This document shows, one piece after another, positions 1 through 8,934 of a stretch of 56,821 nt of DNA (positions within the stretch are counted from its first letter, which is position 1; every line of letters begins with the position of its first letter). The notes below the pieces were generated by a model, which was not told the origin of the DNA, made no database searches, and saw only the letters and a program-made list of their open reading frames with translations. A program made the translations under genes and the position numbers. This DNA is from Methanosphaera stadtmanae (GTDB lineage: Archaea; Methanobacteriota; Methanobacteria; Methanobacteriales; Methanobacteriaceae): positions 1-56,821 of the forward strand of contig SUTQ01000014.1 in assembly GCA_015062805.1 (NCBI GenBank), written 5' to 3'.

Positions 1-428
1 GTAAGTAAAACAGGTTCATATTCTTCAGATAAATTTAACATATCCGATAATGCTTCTTTATTAAACGCTGCAATATAACATGTTCCTAAACCTAATTCTG
101 TAGCTTCTAGTATCATGTGATCCATCACGATAGTGGCATCAATATCTCCTAAATTTTTACCATCATATCTAGTCCATGCATCAGATGCTTTTGATACAAC
201 TGCAATAATATATGGTGCTTCAGTAAACCAATCCCATTTACCTACTTTTTTCAATTCATCTATATGTTTTTTAGTTTCAATCACATATATCTTGAATGCT
301 TGAGCGTTAACACCTGTAGGTGCTACTTGTGCTGCTCTTAAAACTTGGTTTAATTTTTCTTCTTCTACAGGTTTATCAAGATATCCTCTGACACTGTATC
401 TTTTTTCCATAACAGTTAATATTGACAT
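1..428 (-). CDS. Nitroreductase family protein (3' end outside window)
   Basis: The minus strand reads open from an ATG at 428 to the window edge, giving the first 142 residues. The N-terminus (MSILTVMEKRYSVRGY, then an RAAQVAPTGVNAQ stretch) is typical of FMN-dependent nitroreductase-fold oxidoreductases: an R-x-S/V-R-x-Y/F opening followed by an A-P-(T/S)-x-x-N-x-Q flavin-contacting loop. Family members are usually 165-200 residues, so roughly the last 30-60 residues lie beyond base 1. The ATG overlaps the stop of the upstream ZPR1 gene (TAATG), indicating translational coupling in one operon. The physiological substrate cannot be told from sequence; such proteins reduce nitro compounds, quinones or other small acceptors with NAD(P)H. 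Confidence 0.85.
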   Translation of the reverse strand, partial: MSILTVMEKRYSVRGYLDKPVEEEKLNQVLRAAQVAPTGVNAQAFKIYVIETKKHIDELKKVGKWDWFTEAPYIIAVVSKASDAWTRYDGKNLGDIDATIVMDHMILEATELGLGTCYIAAFNKEALSDMLNLSEEYEPVLL

Positions 429-1039
429 TATTCTACCTCACTTTGATCAAATGTTGCAAAACCTGTTTGTAATTTTTCTGCCTCTTCCGGAGTCAATATC
501 TCTTTATCTACATCATCATCATCAATTACACTGTTACCAAAAGGATCCTCCAATATCATTAATGCAGACAGTTCGCCCAGTTTAATTTGGGTCAGACAAT
601 CAATTATATTCAATGCATTTTCTTGTACATCAGGATCAATACTTTCACCTTCAAGTTTAATTGCACGTAATACTGCACTTTCAAACCTGTTTAATATGCC
701 TTCCACGTTTGATACATAACCCTGTGATTTTGGTCCAGGTTCTACTTTTAATCCCAAATCAGGAATGGAAATAGTTGCGGTTTGAGATTTTGCAACTCTT
801 GAACTTAATTTCGAACTATCTATTTTCAATTTGAAGCGCATTGGCTCATTATGTTCTAATGAAATACTATCCGATGATTGATAACCACAGTTTTTACAGG
901 AAACTGCGGTTTCCAATATATCTCCAAAATAAGGAATATTATCAGTCCTATTGGTTATTTCTAAAGTATTTTCTCCACCACAAACAGGACAGTTAGAGTA
1001 CATAATTTCATTATTATAAACAATATTCTCTTCAGCCAT
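428..1039 (-). CDS. ZPR1-type zinc finger protein
   Basis: About 203 residues resembling the archaeal single-module version of ZPR1. An N-terminal Cys4 zinc finger (C-P-V-C, later C-K-N-C-G-Y near residues 17-50) is followed by the conserved beta-domain with an R-x-x-K-S-x-T-A-T-I-x-I-P-D segment and an EGP-like loop (VEPGPKSQGYVSNVEG). Eukaryotic ZPR1 binds eEF1A; the role of the archaeal form is unknown. A TTG three codons upstream (1048) is possible, but neither start has a strong ribosome-binding site; ATG at 1039 (MAEEN) is chosen. The stop overlaps the nitroreductase ATG by one base. Confidence 0.8.
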   Translation of the reverse strand: MAEENIVYNNEIMYSNCPVCGGENTLEITNRTDNIPYFGDILETAVSCKNCGYQSSDSISLEHNEPMRFKLKIDSSKLSSRVAKSQTATISIPDLGLKVEPGPKSQGYVSNVEGILNRFESAVLRAIKLEGESIDPDVQENALNIIDCLTQIKLGELSALMILEDPFGNSVIDDDDVDKEILTPEEAEKLQTGFATFDQSEVE

Positions 1040-1074
1040 ATGAATCAATTCTACTAGTTTATCTATGATAATTT

Positions 1075-2022
1075 TTATCCGTTTTTAATTAAATTTTTAT
1101 CTATAATTAAATTATTCTCTGTCAATTCTTGGATAATCTTATTTAAACTTTCTTTATCAGGAGCAGATATATGATGACTATGAATATCATTAGACAAATC
1201 ATATAATTTTTCCAAAGATTCCTTCTTTTTAGAGTCTGCTTCAGGACCTTTAATAGAATCATCGTCATAATCATCAATAGTTCGAATTAAAGGTTCTTTA
1301 AATTCAGGAATGTAATAAGAAATATTTGTTATTTTACCACCATGTTTTGTGATTATTTCCCTTTCCAAATCAATTAAATCAACAGAATGCTTGACATAAA
1401 CTTCCTCTGAAACTTCATGAATACTCTGCAATATTTTTTTCAAAGTTTTATCCATAGATTTATTATTTATTACAGGAACAGAAAAGGAATTAGCTCTAAA
1501 AATTAAATAATCATTAATAATCCTATTTTCCCGGAAGTAATCCAATTGTGCTCCACCACGTTTTATTGCAATTGCTCTTGAGATAAATCGTTCTTGATGT
1601 GCTTCTTTATCTGCAGTTAAAATAAAAAAGTAAACATTTGCCTCATTTTCGAATTGTTTTATATCAATCAAACCCGGAACTAAATGAACACCTTCAATAA
1701 CAATAGATTCCTTATCTTTTACTGAACGTTTAACAACTTTTTCAATTGCTGGAATAACAAAGGAAGCATGTTCTTCAAAACCCGCTTCTATAAGTTTTTC
1801 TTCGCTGTCATAATTAAAAGAATCCCTTAATGTAGTGTAAGCATCATATGAAGACTTATGTAAAGCCGGTGCATAATCCGGCCCAATTACGCCCCTAACT
1901 ATTTCTCGTATAAAATCTGTTTCAATCAGGTATTTGATATGTAATCTATTCGCTATTTCAGAAGCAATTGTGGATTTACCTATACCCGAAGCAGATCCTA
2001 TTAAAATAACATATGGTTTCAT
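1075..2022 (-). CDS. pgk2: 2-phosphoglycerate kinase
   Basis: A 315-residue P-loop kinase. The Walker A motif is GSASGIGKST (residues 9-18), followed by an E-T-D-F-I-R segment and an I-V-I-E-G-V-H-L-V-P-G stretch typical of archaeal 2-phosphoglycerate kinases. The enzyme phosphorylates 2-phosphoglycerate to 2,3-bisphosphoglycerate, the precursor of cyclic 2,3-diphosphoglycerate, a solute known in Methanobacteriales. The length matches the family. The last ~60 residues are acidic and lysine-rich and look less conserved. The start ATG has AGGTGGTATT just upstream. It could act on another phosphorylated acid, but the family assignment is good. Confidence 0.82.
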   Translation of the reverse strand: MKPYVILIGSASGIGKSTIASEIANRLHIKYLIETDFIREIVRGVIGPDYAPALHKSSYDAYTTLRDSFNYDSEEKLIEAGFEEHASFVIPAIEKVVKRSVKDKESIVIEGVHLVPGLIDIKQFENEANVYFFILTADKEAHQERFISRAIAIKRGGAQLDYFRENRIINDYLIFRANSFSVPVINNKSMDKTLKKILQSIHEVSEEVYVKHSVDLIDLEREIITKHGGKITNISYYIPEFKEPLIRTIDDYDDDSIKGPEADSKKKESLEKLYDLSNDIHSHHISAPDKESLNKIIQELTENNLIIDKNLIKNG

Positions 2023-2033
2023 AATACCACCTA

Positions 2034-2064
2034 AAAAAAATAATAAAAAAATAATAAAAAAAAG
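2034..2064 (-). terminator. T-tract terminator between pgk2 and the sHSP gene
   Basis: On the minus strand this stretch reads as several consecutive runs of 7-8 T. It lies between the sHSP stop (2094) and the pgk2 start (2022), so it would end the sHSP transcript just before pgk2. Archaeal RNA polymerase terminates at such T-runs without needing a hairpin. Confidence 0.45.
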
Positions 2065-2093
2065 AAGTTTATTTTTAAAAAATAAACTTATAC

Positions 2094-2699
2094 TTATAAT
2101 ATTTCCACATCTACTTTTTTACCTCTAATTTTTGGAAGAGTAATTGTTAATTCATTGTTTTCAAATGAAGCTTTAACTTCTTTGAGGTCAACTTCCACAG
2201 GTAATGGTATGATATTTTTAGTTTTTCCAGAACATCTTTCTTTTCTTAATACTTTAACTTCTTCATCTTCACTAATATACTCGGGGAAGTCTATTTCGAT
2301 TTCTATAGTTTCTGTAGACATTTTAACAGAAACATCCTCTTTAGATACTCTTGGTGCATCTACTTTAATTACCAGATTATCTTCATATTCTAACAAGTCT
2401 ACTGCTGGTTTGTTTGCCTTATATTCTTCCAATGTTTTGTTCCATTCAGCTTGTCTGGATTTTAATGTTGATACAACATCATTAAACATTTTTTCAGCAA
2501 TGTTTCTTGTTTCTTCAACTGTTTCTTTTCCATAGACTTTGTAATCAAATTCTTCTTTTTCAGTTTCTTCTTCGACTGTTTCTTCTTCGACTGTTGTTTC
2601 TTCTGCTTCTTCAGTATTTGCTGTAGTTTCTTCGAATTCTTCTGTTTCTTCAATTTTTTCTTCTTCGTCTTTTTTTGAATCTACATATACGTTTTCCAT
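2094..2699 (-). CDS. Small heat-shock protein (Hsp20/alpha-crystallin) with acidic N-terminal arm
   Basis: 201 residues. Residues about 98-201 form an alpha-crystallin domain: a D-A-P-x-V-x-K-E-D-V-S-V segment, then an R-K-E-R-C region, then the signature E-N-N-E-L-T-I-T-L-P-K, and a short C-terminal VEIL tail resembling the I/V-x-I/V oligomer-capping motif. Residues about 10-50 are an unusually acidic, low-complexity arm built from Glu/Thr repeats (EETE, EEAEETT, VEEET). Typical archaeal sHSPs are 140-170 residues, so the arm accounts for the extra length. It should act as an ATP-independent holdase in the cytoplasm. The ATG is preceded by AAGGAATGATAT. Confidence 0.88.
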   Translation of the reverse strand: MENVYVDSKKDEEEKIEETEEFEETTANTEEAEETTVEEETVEEETEKEEFDYKVYGKETVEETRNIAEKMFNDVVSTLKSRQAEWNKTLEEYKANKPAVDLLEYEDNLVIKVDAPRVSKEDVSVKMSTETIEIEIDFPEYISEDEEVKVLRKERCSGKTKNIIPLPVEVDLKEVKASFENNELTITLPKIRGKKVDVEIL

Positions 2700-2824
2700 G
2701 ATATCATTCCTTATTATGTCTTGAAAAAAATATAATTTAAAATTATATAATTAATGATTTATCAATGCATTATATAAATATTTCGAGAAAAGTTAAATTA
2801 AAAAGGAGGTTAAAATAAGAGAAA

Positions 2825-3868
2825 TTATTCTTTTCTATGTCTTCTTCTTAAATTATATTCAGTAAATTGATCTTCTTGAGCAAATTCTTTGCCCATATCT
2901 TGAATTAATTGTTTTATTTCATCAATTTTACTTAAATCATTAATGCTAGTTTCAAAAATTGGATCATCTATTCTTTCTGAATACTCTTCAATAATGCTTT
3001 TATCATCTAATAAATCTGTTTTGTTAAATAAACATATCATTGGAGTTTCAAATACTTTTTTAATCTCAGAATATAGCAAATATTGATTTTCCATATAGAA
3101 TCCTGAAGTTTCTGACGGATCAAATATGTAAATAATGATATTTCCCAAATGTTCTAATGCTGCAATAGCGTTTAATTCGATTTCATTCATATCATTTATA
3201 GATCGATCCAACAAACCAGGAGTATCTATTATCTGATACTGCCTATATGACATTTCATAGTTTCCTATTTGTAATCCCTGGGTAGTAAAAGGATAATTTG
3301 CAACTTTAGGACTTGCATCTGTTATATTATTTAGTAAAGTTGATTTTCCCACATTTGGAAATCCTGCAATAACTACCCTTACTGCATCAAAATTAATATT
3401 TGGCATGTGTTTAAGTTCTCTTTTGGCAAAATCCAAGAAATCTAGTTCATCACTAATCCGTTTCACAACTGAAACTATCCTACCATATGCTTCTTTTCTT
3501 ATCGATATTGCAGTTAAAGAATCTGATTTTCTTATTTTACTAGTATATTGTGATTCAATTTGTTTTAATACACCTAATGCCCAAAAAACAGCCCCCAAAG
3601 AATGTTTATACTGATCCACACCAACCACAATATCAATGTAATCCTGATAGAATTCAGGCAATTCTTCTATGATTGGAGTTTCAGTAACAATACGATTAAA
3701 TGTGCTGTTAATAACTTCACATGCTGTTTGAACTCTTACTTCCTCTATTCGCATACCTTTTACACGTGGATGTAATTTTGAACTTCGAACCTTTGAAGCA
3801 GCTTTACTTGCTCTGTTAAAAGCCTTATCTATAATTTCATCAGGTGTTGGTATATTTGGTAATTTCAT
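2825..3868 (-). CDS. Nog1-family GTP-binding protein
   Basis: 347 residues. A helical N-terminal region (1-160) precedes an OBG/HflX-type G domain with G1 GFPNVGKST (169-177), a G2-region threonine pair (NYPFTTQG), G3 DTPGLLDR (from 215) and G4 NKTD (282-285). This order is that of archaeal NOG1 relatives; in eukaryotes Nog1 acts in 60S ribosome assembly, so a large-subunit biogenesis role is inferred. The start is set by a strong ribosome-binding site, AAGGAGG, 8 bases upstream of the ATG. It follows the AMMECR1 gene by 12 bases and is probably co-transcribed with it. Confidence 0.85.
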   Translation of the reverse strand: MKLPNIPTPDEIIDKAFNRASKAASKVRSSKLHPRVKGMRIEEVRVQTACEVINSTFNRIVTETPIIEELPEFYQDYIDIVVGVDQYKHSLGAVFWALGVLKQIESQYTSKIRKSDSLTAISIRKEAYGRIVSVVKRISDELDFLDFAKRELKHMPNINFDAVRVVIAGFPNVGKSTLLNNITDASPKVANYPFTTQGLQIGNYEMSYRQYQIIDTPGLLDRSINDMNEIELNAIAALEHLGNIIIYIFDPSETSGFYMENQYLLYSEIKKVFETPMICLFNKTDLLDDKSIIEEYSERIDDPIFETSINDLSKIDEIKQLIQDMGKEFAQEDQFTEYNLRRRHRKE

Positions 3869-3880
3869 CTGTCAACCTCC

Positions 3881-4453
3881 TTATTGTTCCTCAAATATTT
3901 GTGCTTGAAAATTATATATCTTTGTATTCTCATCTTTCCATGCATCAGCGTATAAACCAGCCTTGTAACATAGATTATCTAAAAATGTTTCAATATCCCA
4001 ATTTTGTTCGATTGGAACTTGAGGCAATAATAAACCCCTATGATAACTGTTTTCAATTATTAAACCATCACGTCCTACTTTTAGAACATTCAAATAATCT
4101 TCATAAGAATCAACCAGGACAAGTTGAGGTTTTGTTAATACACTTACCTCAATTTGAACTTTATCAAATTCATCTAAAGATAAAGGATTAAATCTAGGAT
4201 CATCTACTGCGGCCGCAATTGACACGTCAAGGAGTCCTTCAATTAATTCCATATATGGTTCCGGATATCCAATACATCCCCTTAAATTAGAATTTATGGA
4301 TAATGTAACAAATACTCCTAATTTCTCATGAAAAATATCGGGTAAATCATGAGTACATTGATAATAACTGCCTTTTAAATATGTAGCTATGTTTTCTCTG
4401 GCGATTTTAATTAGTAATTGTCCTTCATCCAATGTTAACTTCTCTTGAGACAT
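3881..4453 (-). CDS. AMMECR1-domain protein
   Basis: 190 residues spanning a single AMMECR1 domain, recognised by the invariant L-R-G-C-I-G-Y-P-E-P motif near residue 57 and the downstream D-P-R-F-N-P-L-S stretch. The family is found in archaea, bacteria and eukaryotes. Its biochemical function is unproven; the buried Cys/Arg motif suggests an enzyme or a nucleic-acid-associated role. The start codon is immediately adjacent to the tldD stop (no intervening base), so translation is probably coupled to tldD. Confidence 0.86.
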   Translation of the reverse strand: MSQEKLTLDEGQLLIKIARENIATYLKGSYYQCTHDLPDIFHEKLGVFVTLSINSNLRGCIGYPEPYMELIEGLLDVSIAAAVDDPRFNPLSLDEFDKVQIEVSVLTKPQLVLVDSYEDYLNVLKVGRDGLIIENSYHRGLLLPQVPIEQNWDIETFLDNLCYKAGLYADAWKDENTKIYNFQAQIFEEQ

Positions 4454-5833
4454 TTATTGAACTCCACCAACAGTTGCTTTACTTACCCTAATGTGTGGTC
4501 CACCATCACCTACAGGTACTGTTTGTCCATCTTTTCCACAGAAACCAACGCTTAAATCAAAGTCAGAACCTACCCCTGTAACATTATTTAATATATCCAA
4601 AGTTGTTCCAGATAATGATACATCACGTAAGTGTGTACCTAATTCTCCATTATCAATATAATATGCTTCAACTGCGTTGAATTGGAAAATACCTTTACCT
4701 GTATCTACCTGTCCACCACGTGAACCTTTTAAATAGATACCATTAGGAATGTCTTCTATTAATTCATCAAATGAAGAATCACCAGGTTTAATATATGTAT
4801 TACTCATACGTACTAAAGGTTTATTACTTACTGATGATCTTGCATTACCACTAGAATCACCATCTCCAACCTTACTTGCAGTTTCACGGGAACTTAAAAC
4901 GGATGTGAAAATTCCATCTTTTACCAAAGTGGTTTTTTCAGCTTTTGTTCCTTCAACATCATAAGGATAATATCCAAATCCTGTTTCTATCGATGCATCA
5001 TCAATTACTGTAATTAAGTCAGAACCTATTTTTTGTCCTAATTTACCTTTCAATATTGAATCATTTTGTAATATTATATCTGCTTCTGATGCGTGACCTA
5101 AAGCCTCATGAATAAATACTCCAGCTAATTCTGGATCAAGAATTACTGGAAAATCACCTGAGGGTGGTGTTTTAGCATCTAATAAACTAATCGCTTTTTG
5201 AGAAATTCCTGTAGCAAATGCTTCCAAATCTGCATCCTCTACTACTTCAAAACCATTTACTCCTCCAAGACTTTTATGGCCTATTTGCATAACTTCACCA
5301 TTTGAAGCAACAGCATTCATAGACAATACTGTCCTATTGTTATCACTTAAAATATTTGTACCTTCAGAACTAATTATTAAATCAGAAGATTGTGATTCAG
5401 ACAATGAAATGTTAGTACTTTGTATTTTATCCATTTGAGCAATTTTATTAAGTTCTTTCATTGTTTCGATTTTATCTTCTATTGAAATATCTTCAATTTT
5501 GATTTTGGCTTTGGATTTGACTACATCTTCCTCTGGATTTGTAGGCGTTAACTTCACATCACTTTTTAATTGATTTGCTATCATAGTAGCATTTTCTGCA
5601 ACCTGTTCTACTTTATCTATTTCACTAGTATAAGCAGAACCCCATGCACCATTTTGTAATACTCTGATTCCAATAGCATAGTTAATACCTGTGTCTACAT
5701 TATCTATTTTTCCATCTTTTAAGATTACTGAGTTACTAATTGAATTCTTTACGCGTATATCTGCATATTCTACTTTTCTTTCTAATTTTTTAATTATTCC
5801 CTGAAAGTAATCTACATCAATTCCCTCTGGCAT
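4454..5833 (-). CDS. TldD/PmbA-family metalloprotease
   Basis: 459 residues. The metal-binding H-E-x-x-x-H motif is HEALGH (242-247), inside the family signature that ends with an S-E-A-D sequence, and the C-terminal GKGIFQFNAVEAYYI region matches TldD. In bacteria TldD pairs with TldE to make a zinc protease that degrades unfolded peptides and trims leader peptides. HEXXXH marks the active subunit; no TldE partner lies in this window. A purine-rich ribosome-binding site (GGGGGATG) precedes the ATG. It heads a probable tldD-AMMECR1-nog1 operon. Confidence 0.9.
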   Translation of the reverse strand: MPEGIDVDYFQGIIKKLERKVEYADIRVKNSISNSVILKDGKIDNVDTGINYAIGIRVLQNGAWGSAYTSEIDKVEQVAENATMIANQLKSDVKLTPTNPEEDVVKSKAKIKIEDISIEDKIETMKELNKIAQMDKIQSTNISLSESQSSDLIISSEGTNILSDNNRTVLSMNAVASNGEVMQIGHKSLGGVNGFEVVEDADLEAFATGISQKAISLLDAKTPPSGDFPVILDPELAGVFIHEALGHASEADIILQNDSILKGKLGQKIGSDLITVIDDASIETGFGYYPYDVEGTKAEKTTLVKDGIFTSVLSSRETASKVGDGDSSGNARSSVSNKPLVRMSNTYIKPGDSSFDELIEDIPNGIYLKGSRGGQVDTGKGIFQFNAVEAYYIDNGELGTHLRDVSLSGTTLDILNNVTGVGSDFDLSVGFCGKDGQTVPVGDGGPHIRVSKATVGGVQ

Positions 5834-5872
5834 ATTTCATCCCCCTTTTAATTTTTGAATAAAAAAAATATG

Positions 5873-5880
5873 ATTATATA
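5873..5880 (-). promoter_or_regulatory. TATA box for the tldD operon
   Basis: TATATAAT on the minus strand. A start about 26 bases from its centre would fall near 5850, leaving a 15-20 base leader that contains the GGGGGATG ribosome-binding site of tldD. In this A+T background the match alone is weak; the spacing is the support. Confidence 0.45.
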
Positions 5881-6124
5881 ATTAAAAGTAGTTATTTAAA
5901 AAATTATTTATCTGTAATATAGTATGTAAATAATAGTAATTATATTTTATAAGAAATATCAAAATAAAAACAATACATATAAAATGTGTAAAAAGTGGTA
6001 GAGAAAATGAGTTTAATAAAAAACTTAGATAAAATTAACACACGTTAAAATAATAAATATTAAAAATTTATTATTAACCATATTGTATTAAAAAAATTAT
6101 CAAGAATCTTTAAACTCAAAAATC

Positions 6125-6131
6125 AAAAAAA
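6125..6131 (-). terminator. T7 terminator after the cbi operon
   Basis: Seven consecutive T on the minus strand begin 16 bases after the stop of the ATPase gene, followed by a further T5 run. This fits an archaeal T-tract terminator. Confidence 0.45.
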
Positions 6132-6146
6132 GAAATTATGAGATAA

Positions 6147-6989
6147 TCATAATTTTTCAAGTAAGGTTTCACGAGCATCGGCCACTGTTAATGGGTATCC
6201 ATCTTCACCGAATACTATGTTATCTTCTTGTTCTAACATTTCAAATATTTGACCTACCCATGGTAATCTTAAATCTGCATCTTCAATGACTTGATCATCA
6301 CCAAATACTTCACGACAACTTCCTTGTTTTAAAATTTTACCTTTTCTTAAAACGTTTATATTGTCAGAGTACATTGGTACTAAATCTACATCATGAGTTG
6401 AAACAATAATAGTCATTCCATCAGCATTTAAATCATATAATAATTGCATGATTGCTGAAGCACCATTAGGATCTAACCCACTGGTAGGTTCATCTAAAAC
6501 CATTACTTTAGGTTCCATTGCAAGAATACCTGCAATAGCAACACGTTTTTTCTGACCTCCACTTAAATGGTGTGGTGCTTTATGAGCATATTCAGACATT
6601 CCTACTCTTTCTAAAGAAAATTCAACTCGACGTCTAACTTCTTCTTCATCAAGACCCATATTCATAGGACCAAATGCAACATCTTCGTAAACTGTAGGTG
6701 CAAATAGTTGGTCATCCGGATTTTGGAATACTACTCCCACTTTTGCTCTTGCCTTTAGTAAACTTTTTTTATCATATTTTAATGGTTCACCTTCAATGAT
6801 AATTTGACCACTCGTAGGTTCTATAATTCCATTAAAATGTAAGAAAAAAGTACTTTTTCCTGCCCCATTAGGTCCTAATATTGATATCATCTGACCTTCT
6901 TCGACTTTGAAATCAATACCTTTGATAGCCTGTGTCCCATCAGGATAATTATAATGTAAATCTTTTACTTCTAAAATTGTTTGTGCCAT
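6147..6989 (-). CDS. cbiO: Cobalt/nickel ECF transporter ATPase
   Basis: 280-residue ABC ATPase: Walker A GPNGAGKST (39-47), Q-loop in VVFQNPDDQLF, signature LSGGQ (142-146), Walker B VMVLDEP (162-168), and the switch histidine in STHDVD. The Q-loop sequence QNPDDQLF is characteristic of energy-coupling-factor ATPases. It is the last gene of a cbiM-cbiN-cbiQ-cbiO operon, so it powers uptake of Co2+ (for corrinoids) or Ni2+ (for F430 and hydrogenases); which metal cannot be decided here. GGGAGAT lies 6 bases before the ATG. Confidence 0.92.
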   Translation of the reverse strand: MAQTILEVKDLHYNYPDGTQAIKGIDFKVEEGQMISILGPNGAGKSTFFLHFNGIIEPTSGQIIIEGEPLKYDKKSLLKARAKVGVVFQNPDDQLFAPTVYEDVAFGPMNMGLDEEEVRRRVEFSLERVGMSEYAHKAPHHLSGGQKKRVAIAGILAMEPKVMVLDEPTSGLDPNGASAIMQLLYDLNADGMTIIVSTHDVDLVPMYSDNINVLRKGKILKQGSCREVFGDDQVIEDADLRLPWVGQIFEMLEQEDNIVFGEDGYPLTVADARETLLEKL

Positions 6990-7014
6990 AATATATCTCC
7001 CAAATATTACTTAA

Positions 7015-7803
7015 TTAAAATATAGTCCAATTACCTAATTTAATTATTGCAAATACTGATAAAATTACAAATAATATAATTAATATCCAATCTCTAATTG
7101 AAACTTCTTTAATGGAATCTCCTTCACGAATCATATTTAATTGACCGTTATATCCTCTAGAAGCCAAAGCTTTGTAGGAGATTTCACCCTGTTCCCACGT
7201 TCTTATGAATACCATACCTGCAAGAGCTGCTAGACATTTCATCCAACTCATATAATTATGATATCCTAATCTAGTTTTTTGAGAATTATACATTGTTGCA
7301 GTTACATCTAAGAATAAAAAGATATATCTATACATCAATATTGCTAAATCAGTAATAACTGCCGGAACGTGTAAATCATGGAATATAGCAAAGATACGGT
7401 TCATTGGAGTTGTAAGAATTAAAAATCCTAAAGCAGCTACACCACCTAAAACTCTAAAGAATACCAATATAGCCTGATTTATTCCACCTTTTGTAATTCC
7501 AATTCCAAATCCTAAAGTCCAAATTTGTTCCCCTGTACCTAAGAATGCTAAGAATATTCCTGATAAAATAGCAAATCCCAATGGAATTGCCATAAAAGTT
7601 GCATAAAATCTTAATGGAATCTTAGCGAAATATAATATCAAAAAGGAACACAGTAAGAATATTAAGAAAGGAAGTATAGGCGATCCAGTCATTAAGTTAA
7701 GTAATATCGCTAATAAAGCAAATATTATTTTAGAATAAATATTACTTTCTGATAGTTCATTATTCGTTGAATAATGATCTAAAGTATCTTCAAAAATTGA
7801 CAT
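7015..7803 (-). CDS. cbiQ: ECF transporter transmembrane protein CbiQ
   Basis: About 262 residues with several hydrophobic segments across the first 150 residues and the last 25. The coupling region is seen as S-R-G-Y after a W-E-Q-G-E-I-S-Y-K-A-L-A segment; the A-x-x-S-R-G arrangement contacts the ATPase. The ATG at 7803 is chosen because GAGTGGTGG sits just upstream; two in-frame GTG codons (7812, 7809) overlap that site. It couples CbiO to the CbiMN substrate-specific module in the membrane. Confidence 0.9.
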   Translation of the reverse strand: MSIFEDTLDHYSTNNELSESNIYSKIIFALLAILLNLMTGSPILPFLIFLLCSFLILYFAKIPLRFYATFMAIPLGFAILSGIFLAFLGTGEQIWTLGFGIGITKGGINQAILVFFRVLGGVAALGFLILTTPMNRIFAIFHDLHVPAVITDLAILMYRYIFLFLDVTATMYNSQKTRLGYHNYMSWMKCLAALAGMVFIRTWEQGEISYKALASRGYNGQLNMIREGDSIKEVSIRDWILIILFVILSVFAIIKLGNWTIF

Positions 7804-7859
7804 ATCCACCACTCAAAAAAAATTAAAAAAAAAATAATTATGCTAAGAAATTAACATAA

Positions 7860-8159
7860 TTATTCATTTTTATTTGCTTTTTTACCACCGTGCCAGTAAC
7901 CAAAGATATAACCAATGATTATTGCACCTATTGCAGCTTGTAAAGCGAAAAGTAAACTTTCGATTTCTCCACTAGGTGGTTCCCAAGGGGATGCAGCCCA
8001 AATTTCATAATCTGGGTTATTTTCTTCAATAGCTTCTCCACCAGCATCGTCACTTCCACCGAAGTAACCATCATCTTCGCCATGACCATTGTACATAACT
8101 AAAGGAGCAATGATCAAAATAGCTACAATTGCTAATAATACTATATTTTTCATATCCAT
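7860..8159 (-). CDS. cbiN: Cobalt/nickel transport accessory protein CbiN
   Basis: 99 residues with two membrane segments (about 5-22 and 68-88) flanking an extracytoplasmic loop. The F-G-G-S-D-D start of the loop and the W-E-P-P-S-G-E-I-E-S-L-L-F-A-L-Q segment match CbiN, which is required with CbiM for metal capture. It begins one base after the cbiM stop. CbiN is classically tied to cobalt transporters, while nickel systems often use NikN/NikL, which leans the system toward cobalt; this is inference. Confidence 0.9.
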   Translation of the reverse strand: MDMKNIVLLAIVAILIIAPLVMYNGHGEDDGYFGGSDDAGGEAIEENNPDYEIWAASPWEPPSGEIESLLFALQAAIGAIIIGYIFGYWHGGKKANKNE

Positions 8160-8160
8160 T

Positions 8161-8835
8161 TTAATTAGCTCCTGCTTCTTGTTCTGAAATTACACCTAAT
8201 TTTACAAGAATATCTGGTCTTGCGTTTTCGATGTAATTATATATGACTGTAGATAATAAACCTTCTGCAATTGCTAAAGGTATTTGAGTGATTGCAAAAA
8301 TACCGAAGAATGTAGCGAAAGTTGCTCCCATGTCAGCACCTGGGAATGCTAATGCTAATTCTACAGAAGTTGTTATGTAAGTCATTAAATCTGCTACAAA
8401 TGCTGTAAAGAACATTGAAATTGATGCAGATACGTTTGCTTTTCTAAGTGCTACCCAAACTATGTAACCACATACTGGACCCATGATACCCATAGAGAAT
8501 ATGTTTGCTCCGAGGGTTGTTAATCCACCGTGTGCTAATAATATAGCTTGGAATAATAATACTATTACAGATAAAACTGCGGTTACTGCTGGACCAAAGA
8601 ATGCTGTACCTAAACCATTACCACATGGGTGAGAACAACTTCCACTTACTGATGGCATTTTTAATGATGATAATATAAACATAAATGCTCCGGAAAGTGC
8701 AAGTAAAGGCATTGCTTCATCATTTTCTGCAGTATATTTTTTAATTTGCATTATACCATAAATTACTACAACAGCAGAAATGATTAACCAAATAGCACAC
8801 CACATTGGTGGCAAGTAACCTTCCATTATGTGCAT
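8161..8835 (-). CDS. cbiM: Cobalt/nickel-specific membrane component CbiM
   Basis: 224 residues, multi-spanning, starting Met-His-Ile-Met-Glu-Gly. In this family the free N-terminal amine and His2 coordinate the transported metal, so the start at 8835 is fixed by function as well as by a GGAGG 10 bases upstream. A conserved S-G-S-C-S-H-P-C-G-N-G-L-G segment (from about residue 64) is also typical. It is the first gene of the four-gene importer operon and follows a 387-base intergenic region with inverted repeats. Confidence 0.93.
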   Translation of the reverse strand: MHIMEGYLPPMWCAIWLIISAVVVIYGIMQIKKYTAENDEAMPLLALSGAFMFILSSLKMPSVSGSCSHPCGNGLGTAFFGPAVTAVLSVIVLLFQAILLAHGGLTTLGANIFSMGIMGPVCGYIVWVALRKANVSASISMFFTAFVADLMTYITTSVELALAFPGADMGATFATFFGIFAITQIPLAIAEGLLSTVIYNYIENARPDILVKLGVISEQEAGAN

Positions 8836-8877
8836 GTTTTATTTTCCTCCATATCATAAAAACTTATTAATTTAAAA

Positions 8878-8885
8878 AATATATT
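8878..8885 (-). promoter_or_regulatory. Candidate TATA box for cbiMNQO
   Basis: ATATATTT on the minus strand, about 45 bases upstream of the cbiM ATG. Transcription starting about 26 bases downstream would give a leader of roughly 20 bases carrying the GGAGG site. The A+T background limits certainty. Confidence 0.4.
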
Positions 8886-8915
8886 TTATTATCAATGAAT
8901 TTTCATTATAATAAC

Positions 8916-8934
8916 AAAGTATGATTAATACTTT
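8916..8934. promoter_or_regulatory. Inverted repeat AAAGTAT-N5-ATACTTT upstream of cbiM
   Basis: A perfect 7-bp inverted repeat with a 5-base centre, 82-100 bases before the cbiM start, just upstream of the candidate core promoter. It is a candidate operator for a metal-responsive regulator. It resembles NikR half-sites (GTATGA / TCATAC) only in part and lacks their wide spacing, so the regulator is not identified. Confidence 0.35.

Larger units (their letters stand above)
5834..6146. other. Intergenic region upstream of tldD / downstream of the cbi operon
   Basis: About 310 A+T-rich bases with no open reading frame of note. It holds the candidate tldD promoter at its left end and a T-tract that should terminate the cbi operon at its right end. 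I see no structured RNA in it. Confidence 0.6.

Noticed and set aside
2155-2535. A 126-codon plus-strand frame inside the sHSP gene
   Set aside because: It is a shadow of the alpha-crystallin coding strand and shows no domain or start signal.
8916-8934. NikR operator
   Set aside because: GTATGA/TCATAC-like half-sites occur, but the wide spacing required for the NikR tetramer is absent.
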